Source: Ruminococcus sp. Marseille-P6503 (GTDB lineage: Bacteria > Bacillota > Clostridia > Oscillospirales > Ruminococcaceae). From it: 64,000 bases of DNA. Positions 36,342 to 44,997 of this stretch are shown piece by piece. Location: assembly GCF_900604945.1 (NCBI RefSeq), contig NZ_UWPB01000002.1, positions 1,116,001 to 1,180,000 of the forward strand, in the 5' to 3' direction. The translations under genes and the position numbers were made by a program. Under the pieces are notes generated by a model. It did not search any database. It was not told the origin of the DNA and saw only the letters and a list, made by a program, of their open reading frames with translations. Position 1 is the first letter of the stretch. Each line of letters opens with the position of its first letter.

Positions 36342-36379
36342 AAGGAGGTATGCTCCCTGTCCGGAGCATGGTCATAATA
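36342..36379 (+). promoter_or_regulatory. SD-hairpin-10-nt start element before murE
   Basis: AAAGGAGG (36341-36348) is followed 1 nt later by a perfect hairpin, ATGCTCC (36350-36356), loop CTGTCC, GGAGCAT (36363-36369). Exactly 10 nt then lead to ATG 36380. Without the fold the SD-ATG gap is 31 nt. Confidence 0.6.
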
Positions 36380-37816
36380 ATGAAGCTTTACAATCTTATA
36401 AACGGGGTAGCGGAAACTGAGCTTCCCGATATGGAAATAACCTGTCTTACCTCTGACAGCAGAACTGAAATGAAAAGCGGAGGAATGTTCGTCTGCATAA
36501 AGGGCGCGACGTTTGACGGTCACAGCGCGGCTGAGCAAATGTTAGAAAGAGGAGCCGCCGTTGTAGTTACAGAGAGAGATCTGGGTATTGACAGACAGAT
36601 AATCGTTGAGGATACAAGAGCGGCTTATCCCATGCTTTGTTCGGCATGGTTCGGTCACCCCGAAAGAAAGCTGAAGCTCGTAGGGGTTACGGGAACGAAC
36701 GGCAAGACCACAATAACTACCGTTATGAAAAAGATATTGTCGTCGCTGGGCTGTAAGACAGGTCTTATCGGAACCTGCCAGAACGAGATCGGCGACGAGG
36801 TATATCCTACTACAAGAACTACTCCCGAGCCTTATGATTTGTTCGAGCTGTTTGATAAAATGGCCGATAGGGGCTGCGAGTACGTTATAATGGAGGCGTC
36901 GTCACAGGGACTGGAGCAGAAAAGACTCGGACCCTGCCGTTTTGCCGCGGGGGTATTCACCAATCTTACGCAGGATCATCTTGACGTTCACGGAACTATG
37001 GAGAATTATTACCAGGCAAAGAAAATTCTTTTCGGTATTTCAGATAAGGCAATTATAAATATCGACGACGATTACGGAAAAAGATACGCGAGGGAAATAA
37101 CCTGTCCCTACAAAACTTTTTCCGCCGCTTCAAAGGCGGATTTTTATGCCGAGGATATACTGCTTTCCGCCAGCGGAGTAAAATATGTGTTCTGCGACGG
37201 AAAAACAAAGCATAATGTAGATTTTAAAATGCCGGGTCTTTTTAACGTTTCAAACTCGCTGGCGGTTATAGCCTGCTGTGAAACTCTCGGCTTTGATACC
37301 CAAAAGGTCATAAAGGCGCTCAATAAAATGCAGGGCGTAAGAGGAAGAGCGGAGGTCGTTCCGACAAGCAGGGATTTTACGGTTATATGCGACTACGCCC
37401 ACACTCCTGACGCTCTTGCCAACGTGCTTTCTGCTATTAAGGAAAGCGCGGACGGAAAGGTCAAGTGCCTGTTCGGCTGCGGAGGAAACCGTGACGCGAC
37501 CAAGCGTCCGCTTATGGCTGCCGCGGCTGCCGACAACGCGGATTTTCTTATCGTTACTTCGGATAATCCGAGAAACGAGGATCCCGAGGAAATAATAAAC
37601 GACGTGCTGAAAGGTCTTGAGGGAAAAAGCACTCCGTACATAAAGATATGCGACAGGCGCGAGGCGATTTACTGGGCTGTAAAAAATGCCGAAAAGAACG
37701 ATATTATAGTGCTTGCGGGAAAAGGTCATGAGGATTATCAGATACTTGCCGGAGGGGTCAAAATACATTTTGACGAACGGGAAGTAGTTGCCGAAGCGCT
37801 TGCACAGTTAGACTGA
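36380..37816 (+). CDS. murE: UDP-MurNAc-tripeptide synthetase (meso-DAP adding)
   Basis: Adds the third stem-peptide residue to UDP-MurNAc-L-Ala-D-Glu with ATP; 478 residues. The Mur P-loop VTGTNGKTTITTVM lies near 110, the carbamylated-Lys region follows and TSDNPRNEDPEEI lies near 400. DNPR is the specificity motif for meso-diaminopimelate, so this organism should have DAP-type peptidoglycan. ATG 36380 fits the family start; ATG 36350 is inside the hairpin and 1 nt from the SD. Confidence 0.95.
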   Translation: MKLYNLINGVAETELPDMEITCLTSDSRTEMKSGGMFVCIKGATFDGHSAAEQMLERGAAVVVTERDLGIDRQIIVEDTRAAYPMLCSAWFGHPERKLKLVGVTGTNGKTTITTVMKKILSSLGCKTGLIGTCQNEIGDEVYPTTRTTPEPYDLFELFDKMADRGCEYVIMEASSQGLEQKRLGPCRFAAGVFTNLTQDHLDVHGTMENYYQAKKILFGISDKAIINIDDDYGKRYAREITCPYKTFSAASKADFYAEDILLSASGVKYVFCDGKTKHNVDFKMPGLFNVSNSLAVIACCETLGFDTQKVIKALNKMQGVRGRAEVVPTSRDFTVICDYAHTPDALANVLSAIKESADGKVKCLFGCGGNRDATKRPLMAAAAADNADFLIVTSDNPRNEDPEEIINDVLKGLEGKSTPYIKICDRREAIYWAVKNAEKNDIIVLAGKGHEDYQILAGGVKIHFDEREVVAEALAQLD

Positions 37817-37894
37817 CAGCACAAAAAGATAAGGGGACACGACGGACGCTTAATACCGTACGGAAAATGTCCTGTACTGAAGGAGCAAACAGTT

Positions 37895-39253
37895 ATGGAG
37901 AAAATGAGCTTGGCTGAAATTATACAGGCTGTCGACGGAAGCTTCGGCTTTCCTGCTGACGCTATGGTCAGCGCAATCTCAACCGACACAAGAAAAATAA
38001 CGGAGAATTCTGTTTTTATAGCTCTTAAGGGCGAACGCTTCGACGGTCATGATTTTGCCGCGAAGGCTATGGAGCTGGGAGCGGCGGCGGTAATAACCGA
38101 AAGACCGGTGGAGGGAGCAAAGTGCATTATTGTTGACTCCGCCGCCAAGGCTTTGCTTGATCTGGCAAGCTTTTACCGCGGAAAATTCGATATACCTCTG
38201 ATAGGAGTTACTGGAAGCGTAGGCAAGACCACCACAAAAGATATGATCGCCTGCGTTGTTTCAAGAAGGTACAAAACGCTTAAAACTCAGGGGAATCTGA
38301 ACAATGAGATCGGACTGCCGCAGACGCTTTTCGGGCTTGACAAAGGCTGTGAGGCGGCGGTTATCGAAATGGGAATGAGCCATGCAGGAGAGATTTCACG
38401 CCTTTCAATGTGCGCCTGCCCGACCTGCGCGGTGATAACCAATATAGGCGTTTCTCATATTGAAAACCTGGGAAGCCAGGAGAATATTCTTAAAGCTAAG
38501 CTTGAAATACTCGACGGAGCGGACTATGACGCCCCTCTTATTCTTTGTAAAGACGACAAGCTCCTTGCCGCGGCGGAAATACACGGAGAAAGAAGGGTAA
38601 TATATTACTCGGTCAAAAAGAAGGACTGCGAGGTTTACGCTTCGGATATAGAAACCGGCGGCTCTTCTGTATCGTTTACAGTTAATTACTTCGGCGGAAG
38701 TATCGGCGCCGTTATACACTGTCTTGGAGAGCATAACGTTAAAAACGCGCTTGCGGCTTTCTGCGTCGGACTGGAGCTTGGCATCGGACCGGAGGAGATC
38801 GTAAAGGGGATCGCGGATTTCAGACCCGAGGGCATGAGACAGAATCTGACCGTTAAAAACGGAGTAAGCTTTATTCTCGATTGCTATAACGCCGCTCCCG
38901 ATTCGATGAAGGCAAGCCTTTCGGTTTTGTCACAGATAAAGACGAACGGAAAAAGATACGCCGTTCTTGCGGATATGCTGGAGCTTGGGAAAAATTCAAA
39001 ACAGTATCATAAAACTGTCGGCAAATATGCCGCTGCTTCAAAGGCCGATATGCTTCTGTGCTTCGGCGGTGATTCCTGTTATTACATCGAAGGAGCGGTT
39101 CAGTCAGGCTTCCCGGAGGAAAAATGCCTGCACTTTGACGACAGGCAGAAGATCGCCGAATATCTCAGATCAGTTTTAAAAGAGGGGGATACCGTTCTGC
39201 TGAAGGGCAGCCGCGGAATGAGGCTTGAAGAGGTCGTAAATGCTCTGGAATAG
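37895..39253 (+). CDS. murF: UDP-MurNAc-tripeptide--D-Ala-D-Ala ligase
   Basis: Adds D-Ala-D-Ala (made by Ddl, 9238) to complete the UDP-MurNAc pentapeptide; 452 residues. The P-loop IGVTGSVGKTTTKDM lies near 106-120, LNNEIGLP near 136 and the YNAAPDSMKASL block near 330. GAAGGAG precedes ATG 37895. The mraY-like gene starts inside its last codons (14-bp overlap). Confidence 0.96.
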   Translation: MEKMSLAEIIQAVDGSFGFPADAMVSAISTDTRKITENSVFIALKGERFDGHDFAAKAMELGAAAVITERPVEGAKCIIVDSAAKALLDLASFYRGKFDIPLIGVTGSVGKTTTKDMIACVVSRRYKTLKTQGNLNNEIGLPQTLFGLDKGCEAAVIEMGMSHAGEISRLSMCACPTCAVITNIGVSHIENLGSQENILKAKLEILDGADYDAPLILCKDDKLLAAAEIHGERRVIYYSVKKKDCEVYASDIETGGSSVSFTVNYFGGSIGAVIHCLGEHNVKNALAAFCVGLELGIGPEEIVKGIADFRPEGMRQNLTVKNGVSFILDCYNAAPDSMKASLSVLSQIKTNGKRYAVLADMLELGKNSKQYHKTVGKYAAASKADMLLCFGGDSCYYIEGAVQSGFPEEKCLHFDDRQKIAEYLRSVLKEGDTVLLKGSRGMRLEEVVNALE

Positions 39254-40265
39254 GCTGCTGATAATTCTGGCGGCTGAAATATTTGCCGGCTTTATGCTGG
39301 GAAAAATACTGATACCGTGGTTCAGAAGGCTTAAGACCGGCAGGCTGGAGCTTTATATCGGGGACAGATTCAAAAAGGACGGCTCCGAGCCTAAATTCGG
39401 AGGAATAATAATCGCCGCGGTTTCGGGCATGGGGATTTTTCTTGGAATAAGCGCGCTTTCATCAGGTCAGACAGGCGGAGGAGAAGGGAAGCGTCTTGCG
39501 GCGGCATACATATATTGTCTGCTGCTTATGACTCTGGGAGCGGCTGAGGATTATGCAAAGGACTGCCGCAAAGCTGTTCTGGGCTTTAAGCTCAGACATA
39601 AGATCGCGGCTCAGCTTATGCTCAGCGCCGCATTTCTGCTGGTGCTGTATTTTCAGGGCGATAATACGACGGAGGTTCTGCTTCCGTTCCGGCTCGGGTA
39701 TATGGAATTCGGCTATCTTTATTATCCTCTTATGGGACTGATGATGACGGGCGCGGTAAACTGCGTTAAGCTTCACGATTGCTTTTCAGGCGATACGTCA
39801 AGCGGCTGCGACGGGCTCTGCGCCTCAACCTGTCTTATATTTTCACTGATTATTGCGGTATGCTGCAATATTACCTCAAATGTTCAGGGTCAGCTGTATG
39901 CTTACTGCATTGCGGGAGCCTGCGCGGCGGTACTGATCTGGGGACTTTCACCGGCTAAGGTGTATATAGGAGAGTCCGGCTCGCTTTTTCTGGGCGGAGC
40001 GGCGGCGTCCGTGATAATAATTTCAGGACTGCATTTTCTGTTTATCCTTGCAGGTATCGGTTTTGCCGCCGACGCCGTATGCTCGGCAATACAGTATTTT
40101 GTATATAAAAGGAACAAAAAATTTATTTTCAAAGGAAACAGTCTGCACGCTCATTTCAAGGCAAAGGGCTGGAGCGATTATAAGGTCATTGCCTTTTTCT
40201 CGCTTGTTACTCTTGTCGGAGGAGCCGGAGCGGCGGCGTTTTCTGTTTACAGCACGAAATTGTAG
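39240..40265 (+). CDS. mraY: Divergent MraY-family phospho-MurNAc-pentapeptide transferase
   Basis: Polytopic membrane protein of 341 residues in the mraY position, expected to make lipid I from UDP-MurNAc-pentapeptide and undecaprenyl phosphate. It keeps the MraY order but changes invariant positions. The LDDYIK aspartate pair is AEDYAK, the AVN...TDGLDGL loop is enlarged and reads GCDGLCA, and MGDTGS is IGESGS. The HHH motif is LHAHF, followed by the conserved GWSDYKV. Start ATG 39240 overlaps murF by 14 bp with AGAGGT upstream. Whether it is the true MraY or a paralogue with altered substrate is open. Confidence 0.8.
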   Translation: MLWNRLLIILAAEIFAGFMLGKILIPWFRRLKTGRLELYIGDRFKKDGSEPKFGGIIIAAVSGMGIFLGISALSSGQTGGGEGKRLAAAYIYCLLLMTLGAAEDYAKDCRKAVLGFKLRHKIAAQLMLSAAFLLVLYFQGDNTTEVLLPFRLGYMEFGYLYYPLMGLMMTGAVNCVKLHDCFSGDTSSGCDGLCASTCLIFSLIIAVCCNITSNVQGQLYAYCIAGACAAVLIWGLSPAKVYIGESGSLFLGGAAASVIIISGLHFLFILAGIGFAADAVCSAIQYFVYKRNKKFIFKGNSLHAHFKAKGWSDYKVIAFFSLVTLVGGAGAAAFSVYSTKL

Positions 40266-40286
40266 AACAAAAGGGAGGTTGTTTTC

Positions 40287-41498
40287 ATGTCTGACAAAAG
40301 CACAGCAAGGGACGGAGGCGGCGTAAGGTCTGCCGGACAGCCGGTTGCTCAGGCAAGAAAGAAAATAAACTTCAGATTTATCAGAAGCGAAATAGATAAG
40401 CCGTTTTTTATACTTGTTCTGGTGCTTCTTGTTTTCGGCATAATAATGATGTTTTCAGCCAGCTATGCCTGGGGACTTTCCGAGCATAACGACGGCTACC
40501 ATTATGTAAAAAAACAGATATTTGCGGGAGTTCTGGGACTGGCGGCTATGTTTGCCGTATCGTTTCTGGATTATCATTTTTTTCAGAATACAAAGGTTGC
40601 GTATATAATATTTTCAGCCACATGGCTTCTTACTCTTTATACGGCGTTTTTCGGAGTGGAAACGGCGGACGCCCGAAGATGGATCTATATAGGTCCGCTT
40701 CAGCTTCAGCCGTCCGAGCTGCTGAAGGTGGGCTTTATTATTATTTTCGCCTACATCATGTCTGTAAATTTCCCTAAGTTCAAGGACTGGAGGTACTGTG
40801 TTCTCCCCTTTACGATCATACTGGGAATGGTTGCCGCGGTTCTGGTGCTTCAGAGGCATATGTCCGCGGTTCTGCTGGTGGGAATAATCGGAGTTACCAT
40901 GATGTTTGTCAGCGGAATGCCTCGAAAGACCTTCTGGATATTTATCGCCTGCGTGGGCGCGGCGGGCATACTGCTCGTACTGTATAAGATATTCGCCACG
41001 GGAGATTTCAACTATATTCTTGACCGATTCAAAAGCTGGCAGGATCCGACCTCCGATACAAGCGATACTACTCTCCAGACCTATCAGTCGATTCTGGCGA
41101 TAGGCTCCGGCGGTCTGTTCGGTCTTGGCTTCGGTGAGTCAAGGCAGAAATATCTTTACCTTCCCGAATCGCAGAACGACTTTGTTTTTTCTGTCGTATG
41201 CGAGGAGCTTGGCTTTATCGGCGCTATGGTGGTAATTATTCTGTTTCTGATGTTTATTATCCGCGGTTTTTATATAGGTTCAAGAGCAAAGGATCGTTTC
41301 GGAATGCTGCTGGCGGCGGGTATCACCATTCAGATAGGTTCGCAGGCGCTGCTCAACATAGCGGTTGCAAGCAACGCCTTTCCGAATACGGGAATATCGC
41401 TTCCGTTTTTCAGCTACGGAGGAACCGCGCTTCTGATACAGCTTGCGGAAATGGGGATACTGCTTAACATTTCACGTCAGGCGCGGACGCCTAAATAG
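40287..41498 (+). CDS. ftsW: SEDS glycosyltransferase FtsW
   Basis: Polymerises lipid II at the septum with its partner class B PBP; 403 residues, about ten membrane helices. After a polar N-terminus (1-35) come the SEDS blocks MMFSASYAW, LQLQPSELLKVGFI, ESQNDFVFSVVCEELGFIGA (catalytic Asp region) and GISLPFFSYGGTALL. AAAGGGAGG precedes ATG 40287. It directly follows mraY; the usual murD between them is absent. FtsW versus SpoVE cannot be separated by motif. Confidence 0.93.
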   Translation: MSDKSTARDGGGVRSAGQPVAQARKKINFRFIRSEIDKPFFILVLVLLVFGIIMMFSASYAWGLSEHNDGYHYVKKQIFAGVLGLAAMFAVSFLDYHFFQNTKVAYIIFSATWLLTLYTAFFGVETADARRWIYIGPLQLQPSELLKVGFIIIFAYIMSVNFPKFKDWRYCVLPFTIILGMVAAVLVLQRHMSAVLLVGIIGVTMMFVSGMPRKTFWIFIACVGAAGILLVLYKIFATGDFNYILDRFKSWQDPTSDTSDTTLQTYQSILAIGSGGLFGLGFGESRQKYLYLPESQNDFVFSVVCEELGFIGAMVVIILFLMFIIRGFYIGSRAKDRFGMLLAAGITIQIGSQALLNIAVASNAFPNTGISLPFFSYGGTALLIQLAEMGILLNISRQARTPK

Positions 41499-41542
41499 CG
41501 TCGGAGAGCCGTAAATACTATAATGAGAGAGGTCTGTTTTTT

Positions 41543-42688
41543 ATGCTGAAAGTGCTGCTTGCAGGCGGAGGAACTGCCGGTCATGTAAATCCTGCTCTGG
41601 CTATTGCGGAAATAATAAAGGAGCATTATCCCGACGCGGAATTTTGCTTTGCGGGAAATCCCGAAAAGCTTGAGGCTAAGCTGGTTCCCGAGGCGGGCTA
41701 CAGCTTTGAGCCGATAAAGGTGGAGGGCTTTCAGAGAAAGCTGAATTTTCAGAATATCAAGCGCAATATAAAGGCTGTATGGTATCTCAGCCGTACCGGA
41801 AGCAGGGCAAAGCAGATCATCAGCGATTTCAAGCCCGATCTGGTTATCGGTACAGGAGGGTATGTTTCCGGCCCGGTTGTCAGAAAAGCCGCTCAGATGG
41901 GCATAAAAACCGCTATCCATGAGGCGAATGCGTTCGCCGGAGTGACGACAAAGCTTCTGTCCAAAAATGTGGATAGAATAATGCTTACGGTGGAGGATAC
42001 CAAGAACCTGGATCCGTCGGTCAGGAAAAAGTCGGCGGTAACGGGTCTGCCGGTAAGAAAGGCCTTTAAGCATATTTCAAAGTCCGAAGCAAGGCGCAGA
42101 CTTGGCTTTGCCGACAATGAGATCGTAATACTTTCAGCGGGAGGAAGTCTTGGTTCAAGGGTGCTCAACGAGAATATAGCAAGGCTTCTTAAATGGTACC
42201 AGGACAGCGGAGCAAGGATAAACCATATTCATTCCTACGGAACCTATAGCGGGTATTCCGACTATATTGATAAGCTTGAAGCGGACGGAGTAAAGGTCAG
42301 GGATAACCCCAGACTTATCGTCAGGGATTATATAGATATGCCTTTGTGTATGGCGGCTTCAGATCTGGTTATCACACGCTGCGGTGCCAGCACGCTGACA
42401 GAGCTTGAATCGGTCGGCAGGGGAGCTATACTTATTCCTTCGCCTACGGTTGCCGAAAATCACCAGTATTATAACGGAATGGTGCTTCAGAAAGCCGGAG
42501 CAGGCTTTGTCTATGAGGAAAAGGAGCTTACCGAAACCACCATTATAGATAAGGTGGCTCAGCTTACGGAAAATCCCGAAAAGCTCGAAAGGCTGTCGCA
42601 AAACGCCGCCGCTCTGTTCATAAGCGATACTTCTGAGAGGATATATAATACGCTTAAGCCGCTGATAGAAAGCGGCAGGGATAAATAA
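41543..42688 (+). CDS. murG: UDP-GlcNAc:lipid I GlcNAc transferase
   Basis: Converts lipid I to lipid II on the cytosolic membrane face; 381 residues, GT28 fold. LLAGGGTAGHVNPALAIAE at the N-terminus, HEANAFAGVTTKLLS near 131 (the usual QN is AN here), SAGGSLGSRVLNENIA near 197 and RCGASTLTELESVGRGAILIPSP near 280 match. GAGAGG precedes ATG 41543. It ends 29 nt before the unknown bitopic gene. Confidence 0.95.
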   Translation: MLKVLLAGGGTAGHVNPALAIAEIIKEHYPDAEFCFAGNPEKLEAKLVPEAGYSFEPIKVEGFQRKLNFQNIKRNIKAVWYLSRTGSRAKQIISDFKPDLVIGTGGYVSGPVVRKAAQMGIKTAIHEANAFAGVTTKLLSKNVDRIMLTVEDTKNLDPSVRKKSAVTGLPVRKAFKHISKSEARRRLGFADNEIVILSAGGSLGSRVLNENIARLLKWYQDSGARINHIHSYGTYSGYSDYIDKLEADGVKVRDNPRLIVRDYIDMPLCMAASDLVITRCGASTLTELESVGRGAILIPSPTVAENHQYYNGMVLQKAGAGFVYEEKELTETTIIDKVAQLTENPEKLERLSQNAAALFISDTSERIYNTLKPLIESGRDK

Positions 42689-42717
42689 AACAAAAGGAAC
42701 AAGGGGAAGAAGAATAA

Positions 42718-43560
42718 ATGAACAGTTCTAAAAACACGATGGACAGTATAAAGCTTCCGGATCAGTCTAAGATAGACAATCTGCAGGACGGCTTTATAAC
42801 AAAGAAGCCGAAAAACACAGGGTCGTTTGAGGATTTTGACAGAATAGTCGCTCCTACCTTTGCCCGCGCCGGAAAAGTTCAGGATATTCCGGAAAAGAAG
42901 GAAAAGGAGAACGATCCCGATGATTTTATACCCAAGCCCGACCCCACGCGGAAGGCTACAAGTACCGGCGTCAAGGTAGGAAAGCGCTATGTCGCCAAGC
43001 GGAGGCTGGCAAAGATCATAACAGGCTGCGTTATGGCAGTGGTAGTTATTTTGTTTTTCTTTCCGCCCTTTGTAACTAACAATACCGCTGAAAGCGGCTG
43101 TGAAAAAAGAAATATTTTTCAGACGATGGGACTTACCGAGTTAAAGGAGGATATGCTGAAAAACAAAGCGGTGTACAGCGAGGAGGGACTTTCGTCGGAG
43201 CTGAGCGACAGCTACAGGATATGCAAAATATCTCTGAATATAAGCAACATGACTCCTTTTGAGCTGAAAATACCGGGATATGAGATCGTATCGGCGAAAA
43301 GCGAATATAAGTCAAGGTTTGTTTACGCCGCACCGGAGAAAAACGGTGGATATATAATACCTCCTTTTTCAAATGAGCCTGTAACGGTAGAGGTGCTTAT
43401 AAATGTTGCGTCAATGAACGATCAGCAGCTGGATGAGGCTGTCACAAGCCTTGTCCTGAAAACCTCGGGAATGAAGAAAAAGATCGGAAGATCCCTTTAC
43501 TGCCCTTGTATTCCGGCGTTTGTATTCGTTTCAAACGCTTCCGTGTTTACTCTCGATTAA
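42718..43560 (+). CDS. Unknown bitopic protein in the dcw cluster
   Basis: A 280-residue protein between murG and murA with no family I recognise. Residues 1-100 are polar, charged and probably disordered in the cytosol. A single helix (about 102-119, ITGCVMAVVVILFFFPPF) follows a KRRLAK positive patch, so the 160-residue beta-rich remainder should be outside. The outer domain has four Cys (SGCEKRN, YRICK, LYCPCIP). The topology is that of FtsQ/FtsL-type divisome proteins. AAGGGGAAG precedes ATG 42718. Confidence 0.65.
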   Translation: MNSSKNTMDSIKLPDQSKIDNLQDGFITKKPKNTGSFEDFDRIVAPTFARAGKVQDIPEKKEKENDPDDFIPKPDPTRKATSTGVKVGKRYVAKRRLAKIITGCVMAVVVILFFFPPFVTNNTAESGCEKRNIFQTMGLTELKEDMLKNKAVYSEEGLSSELSDSYRICKISLNISNMTPFELKIPGYEIVSAKSEYKSRFVYAAPEKNGGYIIPPFSNEPVTVEVLINVASMNDQQLDEAVTSLVLKTSGMKKKIGRSLYCPCIPAFVFVSNASVFTLD

Positions 43561-43691
43561 GAGCGCCGAGTATTGTCTTTATGACGCCTTATTCCCTTTC
43601 TCACCAGTATAAGAAATTCTGCATAATATATGTAAAGTCAGATGATTTAACGCACTGGCGGTGAATTTCTTTGAAAAGGAGAGAAAGCTTT

Positions 43692-44951
43692 ATGCAAAGG
43701 CTGGTGATTGAGGGAGAGAAACGGATAAGCGGAGAGATAGAGGTTCAGGGCGCCAAAAACAGCGCGCTTCCGCTGCTGGCAGGGTGCGTGCTTGTAAAAG
43801 GAGAGATCGTTTTACATAACTGCCCCAGACTTTCCGACGTTTTCGCGGCGTGCAGGATACTTACGTGTCTTGGCTGCCGGTGCAGAAGTCAGGGCAATAC
43901 GGTAACTGTAAAGTCGTATGAGCTTACAGGCAGCAGTGTTCCCGACGAGCTTATGAGAGAGATGAGATCGAGCATCGTGTTTCTCGGAGCAGTGCTGGGA
44001 AGAACGGGCGAATGTTCTCTTTCTTTTCCGGGAGGCTGCGAGCTGGGACCCAGACCTATAGATATGCATATTTCAGCGCTGAAGCAGATGGGCGTTTCCA
44101 TAAAGGAGGAGCACGGAGTTTTAAGCTGTTCATGCGCCAGAGGGCTCAGAGGCGCGAAGATCTCGCTTTCCTTCCCGTCGGTCGGCGCTACCGAAAACAT
44201 AATGCTTGCCGCCTGTCTTGCAAAAGGGGATACGGTTATTTATAATGCCGCAAGAGAACCGGAAATATCCGATCTTGCGAATTTCCTCAACGCCTGCGGA
44301 GCAAGGATAAGCGGTCATGGCTCCAGTACCGTATATATTACCGGGGTCAAGAGTCTGCACGGCTGCGAATACAGCGTTATGCCGGACAGAATAGCCGCCT
44401 GTACAATGCTCGCGGCAGCGGCGGTGACAAACGGAGAAATAAGCCTGAAAAATGCCAGAAGCCAGGATATAGATTCGGTCATTCCGGTGTTTGATCAGAT
44501 GGGCTGTACGGTCTATCCTTATGACGACAGGATATATCTTTGCGGCAAAAAGCCGCTGAGAGCCGTTAAAACCATAAGAACCATGCCTTATCCGGGCTTT
44601 CCTACAGACGCTCAGGCAATAATAATGGCGGCTCTTACCAAAGCGCAGGGAACGAGCGTCATAGTTGAAAATATATTTGAAAACCGATACCGTCACGTTG
44701 ACGAGCTTGTGAGAATGGGAGCCGATATCAAGGCAGAGGGCAAGGTCGCAGTTGTTGAGGGAGTGAAACGGCTTTACGGCGCAAGCGTGCGGGCGACCGA
44801 CCTGAGAGGAGGAGCCGCTTTAGCAGTGGCGGCGCTGGCTGCGGAGGGTCAGACTGTTCTTACAAACGTAAAGCTGATAGACAGAGGGTATGAGGAGATA
44901 GAAAAGCAGCTTAGTCTTGCGGGCGCTTCGGTGCGGCGGGAGAACAGCTGA
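43692..44951 (+). CDS. murA: UDP-GlcNAc 1-carboxyvinyltransferase
   Basis: Transfers enolpyruvate from PEP to UDP-GlcNAc, the first committed step of peptidoglycan; 419 residues. Lys22 in GAKNSALP and Cys116 in FPGGCELGPRP are the catalytic residues. Cys116 is the fosfomycin target, so the enzyme should be sensitive. AAAAGGAG precedes ATG 43692; an upstream in-frame TTG (43671) lies before the SD. Many Firmicutes carry two MurA copies; only one is here. Confidence 0.96.
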   Translation: MQRLVIEGEKRISGEIEVQGAKNSALPLLAGCVLVKGEIVLHNCPRLSDVFAACRILTCLGCRCRSQGNTVTVKSYELTGSSVPDELMREMRSSIVFLGAVLGRTGECSLSFPGGCELGPRPIDMHISALKQMGVSIKEEHGVLSCSCARGLRGAKISLSFPSVGATENIMLAACLAKGDTVIYNAAREPEISDLANFLNACGARISGHGSSTVYITGVKSLHGCEYSVMPDRIAACTMLAAAAVTNGEISLKNARSQDIDSVIPVFDQMGCTVYPYDDRIYLCGKKPLRAVKTIRTMPYPGFPTDAQAIIMAALTKAQGTSVIVENIFENRYRHVDELVRMGADIKAEGKVAVVEGVKRLYGASVRATDLRGGAALAVAALAAEGQTVLTNVKLIDRGYEEIEKQLSLAGASVRRENS

Positions 44952-44962
44952 AAAACAAACCG

Positions 44963-44997
44963 AAAGGAGAGCCGTCCCGACGGACGGGATTTTTAAA
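44963..44997 (+). promoter_or_regulatory. SD-hairpin-10-nt start element before ftsQ
   Basis: AAAGGAG (44963-44969) is followed 2 nt later by CCGTCC (44972-44977), loop CGAC, GGACGG (44982-44987). Exactly 10 nt then lead to ATG 44998. The unfolded gap would be 28 nt. Confidence 0.6.

Noticed and set aside
44917-44997. FtsQ starting inside murA at TTG 44917
   Set aside because: No SD, and the added residues are the murA end read in another frame.
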